DNA of 64,000 nt from Flavobacterium aquicola (GTDB lineage Bacteria > Bacteroidota > Bacteroidia > Flavobacteriales > Flavobacteriaceae): NCBI RefSeq assembly GCF_003385115.1, contig NZ_QUNI01000001.1:310001-374000 (forward strand), given 5' to 3'. Both the position numbers and the translations under genes were made by a program. Below, in pieces: positions 1 to 8,422 of the stretch; within the stretch, counting starts at the first letter, position 1, and every line of letters begins with the position of its first letter. The notes under the pieces are model-generated. The model saw nothing but the letters and a program-made list of their open reading frames with translations. It was not told the DNA's origin and did no database searches.

Positions 1-1269
1 CAGACTTTCAAGAAACGCAAAGCATATTATGAAGGAAAAGCGGTTCATTTTCATGAGTTTTCAGAACATCGTGTAGATCCAATATGCGAACACTTTGGAG
101 TTTGCGGCGGATGCAAATGGCAGAATATGAATTATGGCCAGCAGCTTTTCTTTAAACAGAATGAGGTAAAAAATCATTTACAGCGCATTGGCAAAATTGA
201 ACTTCCTGAATTTGAATCAATCCTAGGTTCTGAAAAAAAGTTTTTCTACAGAAATAAAATGGAATTTTCGTTTTCTAACAGCCGCTGGTTAACCGAAGCT
301 GAAATTGGAAGTGAAGAAGATTTAGGCAACAGAAATGCACTTGGTTTCCATATTCCAAAAATGTGGGACAAAATCCTTGACATCAACAAATGTCATTTAC
401 AGGAAGATCCATCAAATGCTATCCGAAATGAAGTACGCGCTTTTGCAAATGCAAACGGTTTGACTTTTTTTAATCCCAGAGCACACGAAGGTTTATTGAG
501 AACGCTGATGCTAAGAACAGCTTCGACTGGAGAAATCATGGTTTTGATTCAGTTTTTTGAAAACGATAAAAAGAACCGTGAATTGATTCTGGATCACCTT
601 TACGAGAAATTCCCTCAGATTACTTCCCTTCAATATGTAGTTAACAATAAAGCAAACGACACTTTATACGATACTGATATTAAATTATACAAAGGAAGAG
701 ATTACATCCTTGAGGAAATGGAAGGATTGAAATTTAGTATTAATGCTAAATCTTTCTACCAGACCAACTCCGATCAAGCATACGAATTATACAAAATTAC
801 CAGAGATTTTGCGGGTTTAACCGGAAATGAAATTGTTTATGATTTATACACTGGAACTGGAACTATTGCTCAGTTTGTATCCAAAAAAGCAAAAAAAGTA
901 ATTGGTGTAGAAAGTGTTCCAGATGCTATTAAAGATGCAAAAGCAAATGCGGAACGCAACAACATTGATAATTGCGAATTCTTTGTCGGTGATATGAAAG
1001 TTGTTTTTAACGACGCTTTTATTGCACAGCACGGACACCCGGATGTCATTATCACTGACCCGCCACGTGACGGAATGCACAAAGATGTTGTAGAGCAAAT
1101 TATGAAAATAGGACCTCAAAAAGTAGTTTATGTAAGCTGTAACTCGGCTACTCAAGCCAGAGATTTGGCTTTGATGGATGAAAAATACAAGGTAACACGA
1201 GTTCGCCCAGTTGATATGTTTCCGCAGACGCATCACGTTGAAAATGTTGTACTTTTGGAAAGACGATAA
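1..1269 (+). CDS. rlmD: 23S rRNA (uracil-5)-methyltransferase RlmD, 5' truncated by window edge
   Basis: SAM-dependent methyltransferase of the TrmA/RlmD family that methylates a uridine of 23S rRNA to 5-methyluridine. The reading frame is open from base 1, so the gene starts upstream of the window. An internal ATG at 127 is not the real start, because the iron-sulfur motif CEHFGVCGGC lies before it (Cys29, Cys35 and Cys38 of the visible part). Further motifs are the SAM-binding VYDLYTGTGTIAQF, the DPPRDG motif and the VSCNSATQARD block with the catalytic cysteine. About 422 residues are visible; probably only the N-terminal RNA-binding (TRAM) part is missing. It ends 12 bp before the next gene, so it probably leads a short operon. 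Confidence 0.93.
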   Translation, partial: QTFKKRKAYYEGKAVHFHEFSEHRVDPICEHFGVCGGCKWQNMNYGQQLFFKQNEVKNHLQRIGKIELPEFESILGSEKKFFYRNKMEFSFSNSRWLTEAEIGSEEDLGNRNALGFHIPKMWDKILDINKCHLQEDPSNAIRNEVRAFANANGLTFFNPRAHEGLLRTLMLRTASTGEIMVLIQFFENDKKNRELILDHLYEKFPQITSLQYVVNNKANDTLYDTDIKLYKGRDYILEEMEGLKFSINAKSFYQTNSDQAYELYKITRDFAGLTGNEIVYDLYTGTGTIAQFVSKKAKKVIGVESVPDAIKDAKANAERNNIDNCEFFVGDMKVVFNDAFIAQHGHPDVIITDPPRDGMHKDVVEQIMKIGPQKVVYVSCNSATQARDLALMDEKYKVTRVRPVDMFPQTHHVENVVLLERR

Positions 1270-1281
1270 GCCACTGCATAA

Positions 1282-1821
1282 ATGAAAAAAATACTTGCTT
1301 TTTTAATGATTCTTGGTTTCGCTTCTTCCAGCTGCGAGCCCGATGATATTTGTGATCCCACCACTCCTACTACGCCGAGGATGAAAATTGAGTTTTATAA
1401 CATTAAGATTCCTTCTCAATTGAAAGATGTTGATAATTTAAAAGTAATAGGAGAAGGAATGACCGAAGGTGTCGTGCTGAATCCCACAGCAACTGGTAAT
1501 TCAAAATATCTGGCTAATGGGAACACTATTTTACTTCCTTTAAACACTGAAGCTGACCTTGTAAAATACACGTTTATATTAAATTTCGATAACGACAATC
1601 CATTACTTGTACACGAAGACAATTTGGAATTCAATTACAAACGAGTAAATTCGTATGTATCAAGAGCATGTGGCTTTAAAACTACATTCGATTTAAATGA
1701 AGATGAACCTTTCATATTAAGTGATTCGACGCCTTCTGATCCATTGTGGATTAAACGTGTACTAGTAGAACAAAATAATATATCAAGCGAAAATGAGACA
1801 ATCATTAAAATATACTTTTAG
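1282..1821 (+). CDS. DUF6452-family lipoprotein
   Basis: Protein of 179 residues with a lipoprotein signal: MKKILAFLMILGFASSSC, where Cys18 would be lipidated, followed by CEPDDICDPTTPTTP. The mature part looks beta-rich and resembles the DUF6452 family of Flavobacteriia. No catalytic motif is visible and the function is unknown. It lies 12 bp after rlmD and its last 29 bases overlap the next gene, so the two envelope genes are translationally linked. The family call is from memory of sequence style; the lipoprotein call is firm. Confidence 0.75.
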   Translation: MKKILAFLMILGFASSSCEPDDICDPTTPTTPRMKIEFYNIKIPSQLKDVDNLKVIGEGMTEGVVLNPTATGNSKYLANGNTILLPLNTEADLVKYTFILNFDNDNPLLVHEDNLEFNYKRVNSYVSRACGFKTTFDLNEDEPFILSDSTPSDPLWIKRVLVEQNNISSENETIIKIYF

Positions 1822-2617
1822 TTTTTTCTTTTTTTTGTCATTATTTTTTGCGAAGGCACAAGAAAAAGCAGCTACTGCGAGTCCTCCTCCCGAAATAATA
1901 GTTAAAGGCGCTAACGGTAATACCAAAAAAGAAAAAAGTCCTGAAAAAAAACTGGAGACTGTAATCGATACTGTAAAACCAAAAACAGATCGCTATGGTT
2001 TGATTCTTGGAGTCGATGTTTTTAGAATTGCCAGATCTTTTTATGATTCCGATTATAAAGGAATAGCATTTGTTGGTGATTATCGATTGACGAAAAAATA
2101 TTATGCATACGGTGAGGTTGGCAGTGAAGAAGTAACAGTTGATGATCCGCTCTTAAATACTACTACAAAAGGAGCTTATCTAAAAGTAGGATTTAATTAT
2201 AATGCTTATACTAATTGGTTAGACATGGAAAATCTGATCACGATTGGTGTCCGTTATGGATTTAGTACTTTTAATGAACGATTAAATACCTATTCTATCT
2301 ATAATCCGCATCCTTATTATGGGCAGACATCCGCAACTGAATCAGGGAAATCATACGATGGGCTGACAGCCAGCTGGCTTGAAGTTTCCCCTGGAATTAA
2401 TGTAAAGGTATTTAATAATATATATGTTGGGTTTTCTTTACAGCTGAAAGTTTTGGTTACCAATACTGAACCAAACGGTTTTGAAAGTCTTTTTATTCCT
2501 GGTTTTAACAGAACTTATGATGGTAATTTTGGAGCCGGTTTCAATTATACCGTTTCCTATTTCATTCCAATTTACAAGAAAAAAGTTATTGCTGCAAAAC
2601 CAACAACGAAGAAATAA
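1793..2617 (+). CDS. DUF6048-family putative outer-membrane beta-barrel protein
   Basis: Protein of 274 residues with a signal peptide (about residues 1-22, ending FFAKAQ). A charged, Lys/Pro-rich linker (about 35-65) follows, then a domain of alternating aromatic and polar strands typical of a small outer-membrane barrel. It resembles the DUF6048 family of Bacteroidota. The start lies inside the preceding lipoprotein gene (29-bp overlap), which fits a shared envelope role. A strong terminator follows 24 bp after the stop. No function can be assigned. Confidence 0.75.
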   Translation: MRQSLKYTFSFFFFLSLFFAKAQEKAATASPPPEIIVKGANGNTKKEKSPEKKLETVIDTVKPKTDRYGLILGVDVFRIARSFYDSDYKGIAFVGDYRLTKKYYAYGEVGSEEVTVDDPLLNTTTKGAYLKVGFNYNAYTNWLDMENLITIGVRYGFSTFNERLNTYSIYNPHPYYGQTSATESGKSYDGLTASWLEVSPGINVKVFNNIYVGFSLQLKVLVTNTEPNGFESLFIPGFNRTYDGNFGAGFNYTVSYFIPIYKKKVIAAKPTTKK

Positions 2618-2640
2618 TCATAAATTAACTTCATAAAAAA

Positions 2641-2684
2641 AGAGCAAAATTGAATGTATGGAATTCAATTTTGCTCTTTTTTTT
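2641..2684 (+). terminator. Rho-independent terminator after the rlmD operon
   Basis: Fourteen-base perfect arms (AGAGCAAAATTGAA at 2641 and its complement ending at 2677) around a 9-base loop, followed by eight T. It ends the rlm D-DUF6452-DUF6048 unit. The A-rich left flank could also serve the convergent small gene. Confidence 0.88.
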
Positions 2685-2699
2685 CAGCAGACTGATTAG

Positions 2700-2936
2700 C
2701 TAGCCTATTTCTTTAATCCCTTTAACAAATAACCAAGACATAAACAGTTTTTCACCGTCTCTGGTTTTGGCTGCCTGAAATTTTGGTGCTAAGAGCGTTC
2801 CAGCTATAAAGGCTGTCATTGGGATCCAAAAACCAGACAAACTGGTGTATTGCTCTACCAAATAACGAAATGCTATAAATAATATTGCAAAACAGCCAAG
2901 ATTGTATAAAAATGCTCTTACTTGTAATTTTGTCAT
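2700..2936 (-). CDS. Small two-helix membrane protein
   Basis: Protein of 78 residues with two likely transmembrane segments, about residues 9-29 (LYNLGCFAILFIAFRYLV) and 35-52 (FWIPMTAFIAGTLLAP). A charged C-terminal half follows. It appears monocistronic and convergent with the operon to its left. I do not recognise a functional family; it reads like one of the small conserved membrane proteins of Flavobacteriia. The coding call rests on the hydrophobic pattern and the unobstructed start. Confidence 0.65.
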   Translation of the reverse strand: MTKLQVRAFLYNLGCFAILFIAFRYLVEQYTSLSGFWIPMTAFIAGTLLAPKFQAAKTRDGEKLFMSWLFVKGIKEIG

Positions 2937-3469
2937 TTTCCTGTATTTAAATATGATTTTCCAAAATTAATTGAAAATCTACTTATTTATCAAAAAAAAA
3001 GTTTTTTTTATCTCGCTCTTTAAAAAAAGAATAAAAAATTTTCCCAATATTCTACAATTTAATAATAATTAACTTAAGTCTTTTTCGTATAGTATTTTGT
3101 ATTAATTTTATACATCTCCAAAACGAAAAAAATTATAAATACCTAATTTACAGACAAATAAAATCCGTAATTAGTTTCCCCAAATTTATAATCGCATCCG
3201 GATTCAATTAATTATAAGCGAACTAAATTCAGTAAAACAAAATCTGTTAAATTTTTATAAATAGTATTCTACTGATAATCAATTCAATTACTATCTAAAA
3301 TGGAAGAACAGCTAGCAGCATGATTGAAGTTATGTGAATTCGTTTCCTAAAATAGACAGGACGGATTGAGAATGCTGGATGATTCTATATTGCTTGAACT
3401 ACTATATTTCAATCTATAATAAAATAATTCTTCAATAGAAATAGAACAGACCGAATTAATCCAAAAATC
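2937..3469. other. 533-bp AT-rich intergenic region upstream of the patatin cassette
   Basis: No convincing gene, RNA or strong hairpin is visible. The stretch is very A+T rich and separates two divergent units, so it must carry both promoters. I could not find a convincing TTG-N19-TAnnTTTG promoter for the patatin gene here. The size of this region compared with the tight spacing inside the cassette suggests complex regulation or decayed sequence. Confidence 0.5.
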
Positions 3470-4675
3470 ATGGCTACAAAAAAAGAAATTGCTCATACAA
3501 ATTTAGGAATACCTCAAAGAAAAAAAATAATCTTAAGTATTGACGGCGGCGGAATGCGGGGTATACTTACCGTCCAATTACTAAAAAAACTGGAAGAAAT
3601 AGCAGGAAGTCCTTGCTATGAATGGTGCGATATGGTGGCAGGAACCTCAACAGGGGCAATTATTTCGGGCTTGATTTTAAAAAAGAACAGTGCAAAAAAA
3701 ATTGAAGAATTATATATTAATTTAGTTGCACGAGTATTTACAAAAAGAAACTTTTTAGCAAACCGCTACTACAATCCGCCGGCTTACGACAAAAAAAATT
3801 ATAGAAATTTATTAAAACAGCTTATAGGAAATGATACCCTTGAAAAACTAAATCAAGAAACCAATATAGATTGCTGTTTTACTTCAAAAGACTTAAATGC
3901 TGGCGAAGAAACTTTTTTTACCTGTGTAAATAGTAACGGATTATCAAATGGTACTTATAAATCAGTCTTATTAAGAGCTGTAATGGAAGCCACCATGTCT
4001 GCTCCCACTTACTTTTCTCCTTTTGAACGATTTGTTGATGGAGGAACAACGACATATAACAATCCCACGCTTACAGCTGTACTAGAGGCATTAACTTATA
4101 CAGGGAAAGATAAATATAAAGCTGATGAATTAGTAGTATTCAGTTTCGGAACAGGCACTACTTTAAGGTTTATAGATCCACTGGAAACCGATTCCATCAA
4201 AGGAATCGATGCATTATTTTGGCTCAACTATGTCATGGAAGAAACAAACAAGGATGCCAGTGAAATGCAGATTGATTTACTTCGAAGCAAACTTATAAAA
4301 GGCCTGGAGCTGAGACGGTATCAGATTTCTTTAGATAAAGCAGCCATTCAGCTGATTCCTAACAAAAGTATTAAACATATTCCAAATTTAGAGGCGGATT
4401 CACTACACGAATTAGAAAACGATGTTCTATCCAATATTGATATGGCAGATGTTACTAAATTTCCATTAATGAAGGTAATTGGTGAAGCCATGGCAGAATT
4501 TATCTGCTCAACTGATAATAATTCTAAAAAAACAGGAAATTGGTTTCAATCTGATTTTGTTGATCCAAAAACCAAAAGAGGAACTTTAGTCACTGCCCAT
4601 GGCTACAAATTTATAGAAGAAATAATTCGCAATTTATCAAATAAAGACTGGATTGAAAAACAGCCCACAGCTTAG
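3470..4675 (+). CDS. Patatin-like phospholipase
   Basis: Predicted acyl hydrolase acting on phospholipids (401 residues). The patatin fold signatures are all present: oxyanion loop DGGGMRG at residues 25-31, nucleophile elbow GTSTG with Ser60, and the catalytic Asp190 in the DGG triplet. No signal peptide or membrane helix is seen, so it starts in the cytoplasm. It leads a four-gene cassette with a lipoprotein, a helical protein and a GH19 hydrolase. CBASS CapV effectors are also patatins, but there is no cyclic-nucleotide synthase nearby, so that role is not supported. The catalytic call is firm; the biological role is unknown. Confidence 0.88.
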   Translation: MATKKEIAHTNLGIPQRKKIILSIDGGGMRGILTVQLLKKLEEIAGSPCYEWCDMVAGTSTGAIISGLILKKNSAKKIEELYINLVARVFTKRNFLANRYYNPPAYDKKNYRNLLKQLIGNDTLEKLNQETNIDCCFTSKDLNAGEETFFTCVNSNGLSNGTYKSVLLRAVMEATMSAPTYFSPFERFVDGGTTTYNNPTLTAVLEALTYTGKDKYKADELVVFSFGTGTTLRFIDPLETDSIKGIDALFWLNYVMEETNKDASEMQIDLLRSKLIKGLELRRYQISLDKAAIQLIPNKSIKHIPNLEADSLHELENDVLSNIDMADVTKFPLMKVIGEAMAEFICSTDNNSKKTGNWFQSDFVDPKTKRGTLVTAHGYKFIEEIIRNLSNKDWIEKQPTA

Positions 4676-4713
4676 TAAAAAAACAGTCCCAACAGCTAAT
4701 TATAATAAAACAT

Positions 4714-5151
4714 ATGAAAACAAAAATTCTAGTCTTTACATCTTGCTTTCTTATTTCGCTAAGCAGCTGCATATCCGTACGATTGGTACCAGATTATAGT
4801 GAAGCCATAGAAACCCAGATTATTGAAACCCAAAAACAAAATGAAAAGCTGTATATCGAATTGCTGGAACAGCCTCAGGAAAAAAGAACTTACAACAGTG
4901 TTTCCGATAAATACTTAGAAGTCGAAAGCAATATAAATTCAATATTATTTCAATATCAGACTCGTGAAAAAAATGAAGATTTTGTCAAAATGGCTAAACT
5001 TTTAAAAGATAATTTTTTACAGTACAAAAAGGAGCATAAAGACAAAAAAACACTCAATGATGGTGAAATCGCAGTATACATCGCCTTCATAAACGGTTTT
5101 TGGCAACCCTTATTAACTGCCGAAAAAGCTTTAAAAAACATTAAAAACTAA
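4714..5151 (+). CDS. Small coiled-coil-rich lipoprotein
   Basis: Protein of 145 residues starting MKTKILVFTSCFLISLSSC, a lipoprotein signal with Cys19 as the likely lipid anchor. The mature part is almost entirely helical and charged, with heptad-like stretches (about 35-60 and 75-110). It lies 38 bp after the patatin gene and 5 bp before the next gene, so co-transcription is very likely. No family recognised. In a lysis-type cassette a protein of this build could act as an outer-membrane spanin-like part, but that is inference only. Confidence 0.7.
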   Translation: MKTKILVFTSCFLISLSSCISVRLVPDYSEAIETQIIETQKQNEKLYIELLEQPQEKRTYNSVSDKYLEVESNINSILFQYQTREKNEDFVKMAKLLKDNFLQYKKEHKDKKTLNDGEIAVYIAFINGFWQPLLTAEKALKNIKN

Positions 5152-5156
5152 ATATC

Positions 5157-5477
5157 ATGAATTTTGACATCAACGAAGTATTAGCTGATATGCTTAACGC
5201 AATGAAAGGATCCATCAAAGACGATTGGAATGTTGTAAAAAAATCGGCTAATAATTTTATTCAAACCAAAAAAGAACGGCTGGAGCTATTGGCACAAATG
5301 AGATTAATTGGTGCAATTGATAATGATTTTTTCGAAAAAAGGCTGGCTGATGAAAAAGAAATATTGACCGCAGAATTACATTCTATTGCAATAGTTAATA
5401 AAGTCCTAGCGCAAAATGCTGCAAATGCAGCTTTCAAAGTTCTTGAAAATGTTATTGCGACAGCTCTAATAATTTAG
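5157..5477 (+). CDS. Small all-helical protein with hydrophobic C-terminus
   Basis: Protein of 106 residues with no signal peptide, predicted helical throughout. An acidic/basic N-terminal two thirds (MNFDINEVLADMLNAMKGSI) is followed by an alanine-rich, hydrophobic tail (about residues 78-106, ending VIATALII) that could be amphipathic or membrane-inserting. It starts 5 bp after the lipoprotein gene. The family is not recognised. The tail and the genes around it make membrane interaction plausible, for example as a holin-like or adaptor protein, but nothing proves this. Confidence 0.62.
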   Translation: MNFDINEVLADMLNAMKGSIKDDWNVVKKSANNFIQTKKERLELLAQMRLIGAIDNDFFEKRLADEKEILTAELHSIAIVNKVLAQNAANAAFKVLENVIATALII

Positions 5478-5554
5478 AATTGCCACAAATTTAGTTTCAA
5501 TCCCAAATCGTCAGATCAAAATATGGATAAATAATAACTAAAAATTTAATCATT

Positions 5555-6151
5555 ATGATAAACCGGAAATTTTTCTTTGATCAAACCAAAAACAGATTGT
5601 TTGGCGGTAGTTTAAGTACAAAACAAGTTAATGGACTGACAGCCATTTTAAACGAATGGGAAGCTAATTATTCTCATAATGATGACCGCTGGCTTGCTTA
5701 TATGCTCGGCACTACTCATCATGAAACCGGACGCACTATGCAGCCGATTGAAGAATGGGGAAAAGGAAAAAACCTTCCTTATGGAAACCGATTAAAAATG
5801 ACAAAAGACAAAAATGGCAAAAGAATACCATATATTGATACTGCAGAACTGTTTTATGGCCGTGGATTTGTACAGCTCACTTGGTATGAAAATTACGATA
5901 AAGCAGGAAGGAAGCTCGGAAAAGATTTTTTACATAATGCGGCAGGTGTAATGGAACTATCCAATGCTACTAAAATTATGTTTTTAGGAATGACAGAAGG
6001 CTGGTTTACCGGAGCCAAACTCTCCAAATTTTTTAATCCAGCTACCGAAGACTGGAAAAATGCACGAAAAATAATTAATGGACTAGACAAATGGGATTTA
6101 ATAAAGGATTATGCTTTAAGATATTATGGATCAATCAGCTATACTTTGTAA
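5555..6151 (+). CDS. GH19-type chitinase/peptidoglycan hydrolase, leaderless
   Basis: Glycoside hydrolase of the GH19/lysozyme-like superfamily (198 residues). It shows the catalytic HHETG motif (Glu57), a second acidic region around Glu66, and FYGRGFVQLTW (residues 100-110), the family signature near the substrate cleft. It consists of the catalytic domain only, the usual size of phage endolysins, and it lacks a signal peptide. It is the last gene of the patatin cassette, 77 bp after the helical protein. Likely substrate is peptidoglycan; chitin is less likely without export or a binding module. Release from the cytoplasm would need membrane damage or a dedicated secretion route. Confidence 0.82.
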   Translation: MINRKFFFDQTKNRLFGGSLSTKQVNGLTAILNEWEANYSHNDDRWLAYMLGTTHHETGRTMQPIEEWGKGKNLPYGNRLKMTKDKNGKRIPYIDTAELFYGRGFVQLTWYENYDKAGRKLGKDFLHNAAGVMELSNATKIMFLGMTEGWFTGAKLSKFFNPATEDWKNARKIINGLDKWDLIKDYALRYYGSISYTL

Positions 6152-6174
6152 GATTTAATGAATGTATACTTAAA

Positions 6175-6230
6175 AAAAAAATCCCGATAATCAGTCCTTT
6201 GAAAAGATAATTATCGGGATTTAATATTTT
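6175..6230. terminator. Bidirectional terminator between convergent genes
   Basis: Eleven-base perfect arms (ATCCCGATAAT at 6181 and its complement at 6210-6220), with an A-run on the left and a T-rich right side. It serves both the GH19 gene and the methyltransferase gene on the opposite strand. Confidence 0.85.
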
Positions 6231-6244
6231 TATTCAAAAATTAA

Positions 6245-7411
6245 CTATTCAGAATCAGTAACCTGAAACTTAGTCCTCTTACTTCCCTCATACATTTCAT
6301 ATTTCACCAATCTGGCTTCAATACTTGCATTAAAAAGTTTGATTTTTCTAGAAGGTTTTAATCCTACAAATTTCAAAGCTTCAAGATTTCCTGTGATGAA
6401 CCAGGCGTTGGTTCCAGGATAATTTTTCTTCAAAGTATCACCAATATTTTTATAGAATTCTTCCATGTGTATATCTAAACGCTCATCATACGGCGGATTA
6501 AAAACCATGTGTAATTTCCCCTGTGAATTTTTCTCCGTATCAAAAAAGTTATTTTCCTCTACCGAAACGTACTCTGTTAAATTAGCATTTCTTACGTTGT
6601 CTTTTGCCTTTTGAACGGCAGACGGCGCTTTGTCATAACCCTTTATAGTGTAATGAAATTCGCGAACGCGCTTCAATAAACTATCCTGAATATTATCGAA
6701 CAAACCATTATCCCAATCGTTCCATTTTTCAAAAGCAAATTCTTTACGGTTAATATTCGCAGGAATATTGCAGGCAATCATCGCAGCTTCTACAAGGAAA
6801 GTTCCGGAACCGCACATCGGATCCAGGAAATCTGTTTGTCCGTCCCAGCCTGAAAGCAATAAAATTCCAGCAGCCAAAACTTCATTTATAGGAGCAATAT
6901 TAGTAGCAGTTCTATACCCACGCTGATGTAATGAATTACCAGAAGTATCTAGAGAAACCGAAACCTGATCTTTATCAATATGAATATTAATTCTTAAATC
7001 CGGAAAAGCTTTATCAATACTCGGACGCTGACCAGTTCTTTCTCTAAACTGATCCACAATCGCATCTTTACATTTTTGAGACACATATTCAGAGTGATTA
7101 AAATACTCCGAATGCACTGTTGTATCAATCACAAAAGTCTGGTTCGCATTGATATATTTCGACCAATTCGTCCCGCGAATTCCTTTATATAAATCTTGTT
7201 CGTTTTTTGCCTTAAAAAAATAAATTGGTTTCAAAATCTTCAAAGCAGTACGCAAAGACAAATTTGCTTTGTACATAAATCCTTTGTCCCCTTTAAAACT
7301 CACCATTCTCACCCCCTGCTCCACATCTTGTGCACCAAGCATTTGTAATTCTTTTGCCAATATTTCTTCAAAACCAAAAAAGGTTTTGGCAATCATCTTA
7401 AAATTCTCCAT
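6245..7411 (-). CDS. THUMP-domain RNA N2-guanine methyltransferase (RlmL N-terminal-domain type)
   Basis: Class I RNA methyltransferase with an N-terminal THUMP RNA-binding region (about residues 45-150) and a C-terminal Rossmann domain. It shows the SAM motif DPMCGSGTFLVEAAM and the catalytic NPPYDERL, typical of guanine-N2 or adenine-N6 transfer to rRNA. It matches the N-terminal module of E. coli RlmL; Bacteroidota usually encode it as a separate protein. I placed the start at 7411 (MENFKMIAKTFFGFEEIL) because the family begins there; an upstream in-frame ATG at 7444 would add 11 unlikely residues. Confidence 0.85.
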   Translation of the reverse strand: MENFKMIAKTFFGFEEILAKELQMLGAQDVEQGVRMVSFKGDKGFMYKANLSLRTALKILKPIYFFKAKNEQDLYKGIRGTNWSKYINANQTFVIDTTVHSEYFNHSEYVSQKCKDAIVDQFRERTGQRPSIDKAFPDLRINIHIDKDQVSVSLDTSGNSLHQRGYRTATNIAPINEVLAAGILLLSGWDGQTDFLDPMCGSGTFLVEAAMIACNIPANINRKEFAFEKWNDWDNGLFDNIQDSLLKRVREFHYTIKGYDKAPSAVQKAKDNVRNANLTEYVSVEENNFFDTEKNSQGKLHMVFNPPYDERLDIHMEEFYKNIGDTLKKNYPGTNAWFITGNLEALKFVGLKPSRKIKLFNASIEARLVKYEMYEGSKRTKFQVTDSE

Positions 7412-7487
7412 TTCCCTGTATAAATTCCAATAATTAAATTTCAAATCCCAAACGGCCTGAAATAGTATATTTTCTGCAAAAATACAC

Positions 7488-7495
7488 TAAATTTG
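7488..7495 (+). promoter_or_regulatory. Candidate -7 box of the class I methyltransferase gene
   Basis: TAAATTTG matches the Bacteroidota -7 consensus TAnnTTTG and lies 29 bp before the start codon. No clear TTG at the usual distance, so the call is tentative. Confidence 0.35.
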
Positions 7496-7524
7496 CGGGA
7501 CTTAAATTAATTGAAAAAGAATAA

Positions 7525-8289
7525 ATGTCCGATTCTGTAAATAACAAAACACAAATTAACTCTGCCAATCCCGAAAATTGGTTTGCCTCTTGGTTCGACA
7601 GTCCTTATTACCATATACTTTACAAAGAAAGAAATTATAGAGAAGCCCAGCTATTTATGGACAATCTCACTCATTATCTAAATCTTCCTGAGAAAGCCAA
7701 AGTGCTGGATTTAGCTTGCGGAAAAGGAAGACATTCAATCTACCTGAACCAATTAGGTTTCGATGTTATTGGTGCCGATTTATCCGAAAACAGCATAAAA
7801 GAAGCCCAAAGAAACAGCAACAAAACTTTGCATTTTCAGGTGCACGATATGCGTGAAGTCTTCGAAGACAAATTTGACGCTATTTTCAATTTGTTTACAA
7901 GTTTTGGTTATTTCGAAAATGACGAAGACAACTTAACGACATTAAAAGCCATCAAAGCAAGCTTAACCGAATATGGTTTTGCTGTAATCGATTTTATGAA
8001 TGTGACCAATGTGCTGAATACTTTGGTTCCCGAAGAAATAAAAACCGTAGATGCAATTGATTTTCATATCAAACGTTACTTAAAAGACGGACACATTTGT
8101 AAAGAAATTGATTTTGAAGACCAAGGTCAGAAATATCATTTCACCGAAAAAGTAAAAGCGCTTACACTAAAGGATTTCGAACAAATGATGGAAGAATCAG
8201 GCATTTTCCTGTTGGATATTTTTGGAGATTATAAATTGAAAAAATTCCACAAAACAGAGAGCGAAAGATTGATTATGATTTTTAAGTAA
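7525..8289 (+). CDS. Class I SAM-dependent methyltransferase (methyltransferase-25 type)
   Basis: Protein of 254 residues with a clear SAM-binding motif VLDLACGKGRHSIYL (about 60-74), the acidic end of strand 2 (DVIGADLS), and motif IV region FDAIFNLFTSFGYF. The small fold without extra domains suggests a small-molecule or protein methyltransferase; the substrate cannot be told. It is divergent from the THUMP methyltransferase gene. A word-repeat hairpin follows immediately after its stop. Confidence 0.8.
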   Translation: MSDSVNNKTQINSANPENWFASWFDSPYYHILYKERNYREAQLFMDNLTHYLNLPEKAKVLDLACGKGRHSIYLNQLGFDVIGADLSENSIKEAQRNSNKTLHFQVHDMREVFEDKFDAIFNLFTSFGYFENDEDNLTTLKAIKASLTEYGFAVIDFMNVTNVLNTLVPEEIKTVDAIDFHIKRYLKDGHICKEIDFEDQGQKYHFTEKVKALTLKDFEQMMEESGIFLLDIFGDYKLKKFHKTESERLIMIFK

Positions 8290-8290
8290 T

Positions 8291-8416
8291 TGTTTAATCG
8301 GGTAATTGTTTAACTGTTTAATCGATTAAATAAAGACGGTTAAAGTAAACAGTTAAACAAATAAACGATCAAACAAAAAAACGGTTAAACGATTAAACAT
8401 TTAAACGGTTAAACAA
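8291..8416. repeat. Word-repeat hairpin, word GTTTAA / TTAAAC
   Basis: The whole gap between two same-strand genes is made of a short word. The left half repeats GTTTAA (with ATCG or CTG spacers) and the right half repeats its complement TTAAAC (with CGG or CGA spacers), so the two halves can fold on each other. Several copies stand on each side. It fills the space between the methyltransferase and the ZIP transporter gene, almost up to the start codon. Confidence 0.75.
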
Positions 8417-8422
8417 AAGAAA

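Noticed and set aside
127..129. ATG at 127 as the start of RlmD
   Set aside because: The frame is open upstream and encodes the conserved iron-sulfur cysteines CEHFGVCGGC, so the gene runs off the window edge.
3470..4675. Patatin as a CapV effector of a CBASS anti-phage system
   Set aside because: No CD-NTase, E1/E2-like or other CBASS gene in the flanking 10 kb; neighbours are a lipoprotein, a helical protein and GH19.
8317..8330. TTTAATCGATTAAA as a further LacI operator
   Set aside because: It shares the AATCGATT core, but it arises from the local repeated word TTTAATCG, has no -7 box before it, and lacks the outer TG/CA bases.
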